64,000 nt of DNA, taken from assembly GCF_012911605.1 (NCBI RefSeq), contig NZ_JAAMPT010000208.1, positions 186,001 through 250,000 of the forward strand, given 5' to 3'. The stretch comes from Flavobacterium solisilvae (GTDB taxonomy: Bacteria; Bacteroidota; Bacteroidia; Flavobacteriales; Flavobacteriaceae). Under the pieces are notes generated by a model, which had not been told where the DNA came from, did no database searches, and saw only the letters and a list, made by a program, of their open reading frames with translations. Position numbers and translations under genes: made by a program. Positions 60,407 through 64,000 of the stretch are shown here, piece after piece; the stretch's first letter is position 1; each line of letters starts with the position of its first letter.

Positions 60407-61273
60407 ATGAAAACACAACTTTCACCCATAGTTGCCGGAACCATGAATTGGGGAATTTGGGATAAAAAACTTTCTACTTCAGAAATGATACATTTAATCA
60501 ATATTTGTATCGAAAATAAAATTTCAACTTTTGATCACGCCGATATTTATGGTAGTTATACTACTGAAGCTGAGTTTGGAAAAGCATTTGCCGAAAGTAA
60601 AATTGCGAGAGAAAAAATTCAGTTGATTTCAAAATGTGGAATTCAGCTTGAAGGAAATCGAAAGAATACAAATAAACACTACGATTATTCTAAGGAATAT
60701 ATAATTTGGAGTGCTGAAAATTCATTGAAAAATCTTCAAACGGATTATTTGGATGTTTTTCTTTTGCATCGTCCAAGTCCTTTGATGATTGCAGATGAAA
60801 TAGCCGAAGCTGTTGAAAAACTTAAAAAAGATGGAAAAATTATCGATTTCGGATTGTCAAATTTTACTTCTTCGCAAACAGAGTTGATTCGCAAAAAAGC
60901 GGAAGTTAGCTATAACCAAGTTCAATTTTCGGCAACGCATCATGAAGCAATGCTTGACGGAAGTTTTGATTATATGCAGGTACATGGCATTCGACCAATG
61001 AGTTGGAATCCGCTTGGAACTGTTTTTCGAGAAGATACAGAACAAACTCGCCGACTGAAAAAAGTTTTGGCAGAATTGGTTGAAAAATATGGTGTTGGTT
61101 CAGATACGATTTTGTTGGCTTGGATTTTACAACATCCGGCACAAGTTATTCCGGTTGCCGGAACGGTAAATATTGCCCGAATTCAACAATTTATGAAAGC
61201 CGTAGAATTGAAAATGGATAAACAAGATTGGTTTGCCATTTGGACAGAAAGTATGGGAAATGAAGTGCCTTAA
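60407..61273 (+). CDS. Aldo/keto reductase
   Basis: This 288-residue protein fits the aldo/keto reductase barrel. FDHADIYGSYTTEAEFGKA has the active-site Asp and Tyr, LQTDYLDVFLLHRP the conserved strand and His, and QHPAQVIPVAGTVNIARIQ the C-terminal cofactor-binding part. It probably reduces a carbonyl with NADPH; the substrate is unknown. The gene stands alone between an AT-rich gap and a palindromic repeat. Confidence 0.92.
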   Translation: MKTQLSPIVAGTMNWGIWDKKLSTSEMIHLINICIENKISTFDHADIYGSYTTEAEFGKAFAESKIAREKIQLISKCGIQLEGNRKNTNKHYDYSKEYIIWSAENSLKNLQTDYLDVFLLHRPSPLMIADEIAEAVEKLKKDGKIIDFGLSNFTSSQTELIRKKAEVSYNQVQFSATHHEAMLDGSFDYMQVHGIRPMSWNPLGTVFREDTEQTRRLKKVLAELVEKYGVGSDTILLAWILQHPAQVIPVAGTVNIARIQQFMKAVELKMDKQDWFAIWTESMGNEVP

Positions 61274-61277
61274 AAAG

Positions 61278-61342
61278 GTAATTAGTGAAAAGTGATTAGT
61301 GAATAGTAGTTTGCTAATCACTTTTTACTTTTTACTAATTAC
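61278..61342. repeat. GTGATTAGT palindrome, copy 2
   Basis: GTAATTAGTGAAAAGTGATT and AATCACTTTTTAC with TACTAATTAC are inverted arms. Related to 48229-48291. It fills the gap between the aldo/keto reductase and the AlbA_2 gene. Confidence 0.6.
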
Positions 61343-61351
61343 TAAAAAGAA

Positions 61352-62494
61352 ATGATCAACAAACGTCTTCTTATTAAAAATCTGCTTGCTCACAACGATG
61401 AGAGTACTTTTTATGATAAAAAGCGTCAGTTGAATTTGCATACCAAAGAAGGAAAAGCCAAGTTTTTGAAACATATTTGTGCCTTGTCGAATTCCAATCC
61501 TTCCAATAATTCGTATATCGTTGTTGGTGTGGAAGATGAAAGCAACGAAATTGTAGGCGATGATTTTTTTGATGACAGCCGAATCCAAAATCTGGTAAAT
61601 GCTTTTCTCGAAAATCCGCCTAAAATTCAATACGAAAATGTTCCGTTTCCCAATTTGCCCAAAGACAGAGTTGTTGGATTAGTAACGATTAAACCCAAAC
61701 ACAAAACGTCTTTTTTTAAAAAAAATATTCATACGATTTTGGCGAATACTGTTTTTGTTCGTCGTGGAAGCAATTCAATTCCTACGGAAGAAAAAATTCC
61801 TTATTCCAAGCAAAATATTGAAACTATTATCAGTATTGAGAATAATTCGAGAAATAGTATTGCTCATACATTGGATGGTGTGATGAATTTTATGGTTGAA
61901 AGACATGCTGATATGCTTTCGCAATACAAGGTTTTCAAGGAATTGTTTGTGATTTGTTGGGCTGGAAATCCAAAAAAGATTAGAGATACAACTTATTTGT
62001 CGCGAGTTGATATTGAGTTGATTAACGAACAAATTAAGCTGTTTTATTCGGCACTTGATGTGGTTACCATTTCATTTGATGACGAAAGTTTTACCATAAT
62101 TGAACATGTTCCGCTGGGGTTGAATGATAAAACGAGTTATTATCCATTGGAACAATTGACAATTCGGTTTTTTGACAATGGATATTACAAAATGGAAACC
62201 GAAATGCTTTTTGAACCGCCAAAATACAATACCAAAATGTTGCATCATATTTACAATGCTAATCTGGCTGTTTTGAGTAAACTTCAAAAATCTGTTCCAA
62301 TTTCGGAACGGGAAGAAAAAGACTTGGAGAATTTCCCTTATACGTTAATGATTTGCTATTTGAATGGTTTTCAAGATGCTAAACAAAAACTGATTGATGC
62401 CAAACCTTTTTTGAAAGCCAATTCAAATCCATTGGTGTATTTGAATTTTAAAGAAGCGATGCGAATTTTAAGAAAAATGAAATATAACGAATAA
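61352..62494 (+). CDS. Schlafen AlbA_2-domain protein
   Basis: This 380-residue protein starts with an AlbA_2-like region. LLAHNDESTFYDKKRQL carries the usual E/K-rich start, LSNSNPSNNSYIVVGVEDESNEIVG the ATP-binding-like loop, and FVRRGSNSIPTEEKI the typical end of the domain. Such domains are called putative DNA-binding or ATP-binding and occur in transcription regulators. The remaining 200 residues are not recognised. The convergent next gene ends 6 bases away. Confidence 0.75.
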   Translation: MINKRLLIKNLLAHNDESTFYDKKRQLNLHTKEGKAKFLKHICALSNSNPSNNSYIVVGVEDESNEIVGDDFFDDSRIQNLVNAFLENPPKIQYENVPFPNLPKDRVVGLVTIKPKHKTSFFKKNIHTILANTVFVRRGSNSIPTEEKIPYSKQNIETIISIENNSRNSIAHTLDGVMNFMVERHADMLSQYKVFKELFVICWAGNPKKIRDTTYLSRVDIELINEQIKLFYSALDVVTISFDDESFTIIEHVPLGLNDKTSYYPLEQLTIRFFDNGYYKMETEMLFEPPKYNTKMLHHIYNANLAVLSKLQKSVPISEREEKDLENFPYTLMICYLNGFQDAKQKLIDAKPFLKANSNPLVYLNFKEAMRILRKMKYNE

Positions 62495-62500
62495 GTTTTT

Positions 62501-64000
62501 TTAACTGTATCGTTCTTTTTTACAGCTAGTTATATTGTTTTTCGGTTTATAATTAAATACTGTTTTAGCAGAATTCTTAGTTTGTTTTTTCGTAAAAGCA
62601 ACATTTGATTTTGGCGAAGTATTTACCGTCATAATCCACAAATCTCCAAAATATTTTCCATCTAAATTCGAATTATAATAACTTGAAGCAGCATTAAAAT
62701 CTGAATGATTGCTTACGTAAACATAGCGGTAATTGTTTATCGGATTTATAAAATAATTAGCCGATATTCCTTTCTTTTTAAGTTTTTCGATAAATCGTGT
62801 TGCATTTGACGGAACCGCAAAAACATTAGCAATAATATAATAACCTTGAGATAAAGATGAAATAGAAATTGAAGGACTTTCGATAGCTGTAATTCGCACT
62901 TTTTTATTGGTTTCAGTAGTTTTTGGAGCTACTTTTGAAACTGAATTTTGATTATTGTTTTTAATAATCGGTTGCGATTTTTCTACTTTTTTTTCAGTTG
63001 TTTTTACAACATTTTCTTTGCTTTCGGCTATTGCAACTTTATTAACTGTATTCGTAATCGTTGGAGTTGCGTTGTTAGTAATCGTTGTTGCAACTGCGTT
63101 AATTTCAGTATTTAGTTTTTCAGGTTTTATAACTTCCACACAAAAAGCGGTAAAAAACATAAAAAAGCGATCACCATAAGTTTTTAATTGCAACGTAGCT
63201 TCTTTAGTATCATTACCAATGATTGAATTATTTGGATTATTAATCGACATGATAAATGAATCGTATCCCAAAGTGTTACTACTGTTAGGATTTCGGGTTT
63301 CAAACATGGAGTTTTCTATAGAAATGGAACTGTTAAATACATTCGATTTTTCTCTTAAACCATTTGATAATTGAACAAATTCATCGTTTTTAGATGATTT
63401 GAATAAAAGTTGATCGCCTTTTAGATTAAAATCGCCTTCCAAAGCAGCACAAGCAATTTTTGCATTGATATTTCCTTGTGGCATGGTTTGAAATCCGGTG
63501 AAATTTATATCTAACGAATTTTTGGTAATTCCGGCAAAACCATCATAAAAAGTGATAAATTTTTCGGTCATGGTTGAATCTTCATAAATGAAGAAAATAG
63601 ACCAACCAGCAGCTGCGCCACCGCTAATTTTTCCAAGTGTTGATTTTATATTTCCAACAGTATACGTTCCAAATGGATTGCTAGAATTTGTAACCAATGA
63701 CGTAATGTCGGCAAACATTACATAAGGTGCGCTTGTTTGGAATTTTGGAACATTAAAACCATCAAAAAGCAATTCGCCAACAATATCAGTATATGAATTT
63801 TGATTAGGTAATTTGATTTTTACAGTGTCAAATGATGTTCGAGTAGAATCTACAACTTCAAATTTTTGTTTTTTAGAAAGTTTTCCTTCTTTAAACGGAT
63901 AGGTTGCTGACCAATATAAACCAGCATAGATGATTTTTTTATTTTTTTCGTTGTCTAATTTTAAATCGGCGCTACTGGAAGAAAATGTAGAAGAATCATC
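62501..64000 (-). CDS. Secreted protein with SPOR-like C-terminal region (5' end outside window)
   Basis: The minus-strand frame remains open to the end of the window, so the N-terminus is missing. The visible part begins with an extracellular-type segment (KIIYAGLYWSATYPF) and continues with LFDGFNVPKFQTSAPYVMFADITSLV, a pattern recalled from large flavobacterial surface proteins. A Thr/Asn/Lys-rich linker leads to a SPOR-like end (YYIIANVFAVPSNATRFIEKLKKKG, then YRYVYVSNHSDFNAA). SPOR domains bind denuded peptidoglycan. Proteins with this tail often lie near PorP/SprF-type genes, which cannot be checked here. It is probably exported. Confidence 0.7.
   Translation of the reverse strand, partial: DDSSTFSSSSADLKLDNEKNKKIIYAGLYWSATYPFKEGKLSKKQKFEVVDSTRTSFDTVKIKLPNQNSYTDIVGELLFDGFNVPKFQTSAPYVMFADITSLVTNSSNPFGTYTVGNIKSTLGKISGGAAAGWSIFFIYEDSTMTEKFITFYDGFAGITKNSLDINFTGFQTMPQGNINAKIACAALEGDFNLKGDQLLFKSSKNDEFVQLSNGLREKSNVFNSSISIENSMFETRNPNSSNTLGYDSFIMSINNPNNSIIGNDTKEATLQLKTYGDRFFMFFTAFCVEVIKPEKLNTEINAVATTITNNATPTITNTVNKVAIAESKENVVKTTEKKVEKSQPIIKNNNQNSVSKVAPKTTETNKKVRITAIESPSISISSLSQGYYIIANVFAVPSNATRFIEKLKKKGISANYFINPINNYRYVYVSNHSDFNAASSYYNSNLDGKYFGDLWIMTVNTSPKSNVAFTKKQTKNSAKTVFNYKPKNNITSCKKERYS

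Overview
The window reads as chromosomal DNA of a Bacteroidota bacterium, most likely a Flavobacterium or close relative. The evidence is low G+C, no Shine-Dalgarno-like leaders, several promoters of the form TTG-N17-23-TAnnTTTG, many short lipoprotein or secretory signal peptides, and typical flavobacterial blocks: a DUF4175-type protein next to ybeY, a SUF iron-sulfur cluster, a MoxR/Bat operon, and DUF4837, DUF3078 and DUF2480 type proteins. I found no rRNA, tRNA, CRISPR array, prophage or transposase gene.

Layout. 0-5 kb: end of a DUF4175-type protein, ybeY and mnmG, with three parS-like centromere sites in 2.3 kb, then a methyltransferase. 5-15.5 kb: OmpH/Skp-like lipoprotein, a Pif1-type helicase, an MntA/HepT toxin-antitoxin pair, DoxX, holB, pgk, a LysM lytic transglycosylase, a DUF4837 lipoprotein and an acetyltransferase. 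15.6-25.4 kb: a Fic protein with a probable operator, then a mostly minus-strand block (OmpA protein, S41 protease, rnpA, pirin, M1 and S8 peptidases, metallo-hydrolase). 25.5-36.6 kb: SUF genes (A-type carrier, sufB, sufC, sufD, sufS, sufE, sufT, DUF2480), interrupted by a YoeB-type toxin-antitoxin pair between sufB and sufC, and by a Doc/phage-regulator pair plus a serine hydrolase between sufD and sufS. 36.8-50.3 kb: housekeeping genes (DUF3078 protein, cystathionine gamma-synthase-like enzyme, orphan response regulator beside a kinase-less sensor stump, DinB, thioesterase, ArsC-like, EamA, YicC, gmk, nadD, alcohol dehydrogenase, gpsA, pheS). 50.4-60.2 kb: a complete minus-strand MoxR-DUF58-membrane protein-BatA-BatB-BatC-BatD-BatE operon. 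60.4-64 kb: aldo/keto reductase, an AlbA_2-domain protein and the end of a secreted protein with a SPOR-like C-terminus.

The most unusual layer is intergenic. Many gaps hold palindromes or tandem arrays built from degenerate 7-14 nt words, and the word family differs from gap to gap. In the Bat operon, three gaps are filled almost from stop codon to start codon by one family with inverted arms (TTAACCAC...GTTTAA type). One of these carries a GxxExxY gene between its arms, so it looks like an ORF-bearing version of a miniature element. The parS cluster, the truncated sensor kinase and the Fic gene with an operator over its promoter are the other strong observations.

All family assignments come from reading the sequence and recalling family features. 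No database search was run.
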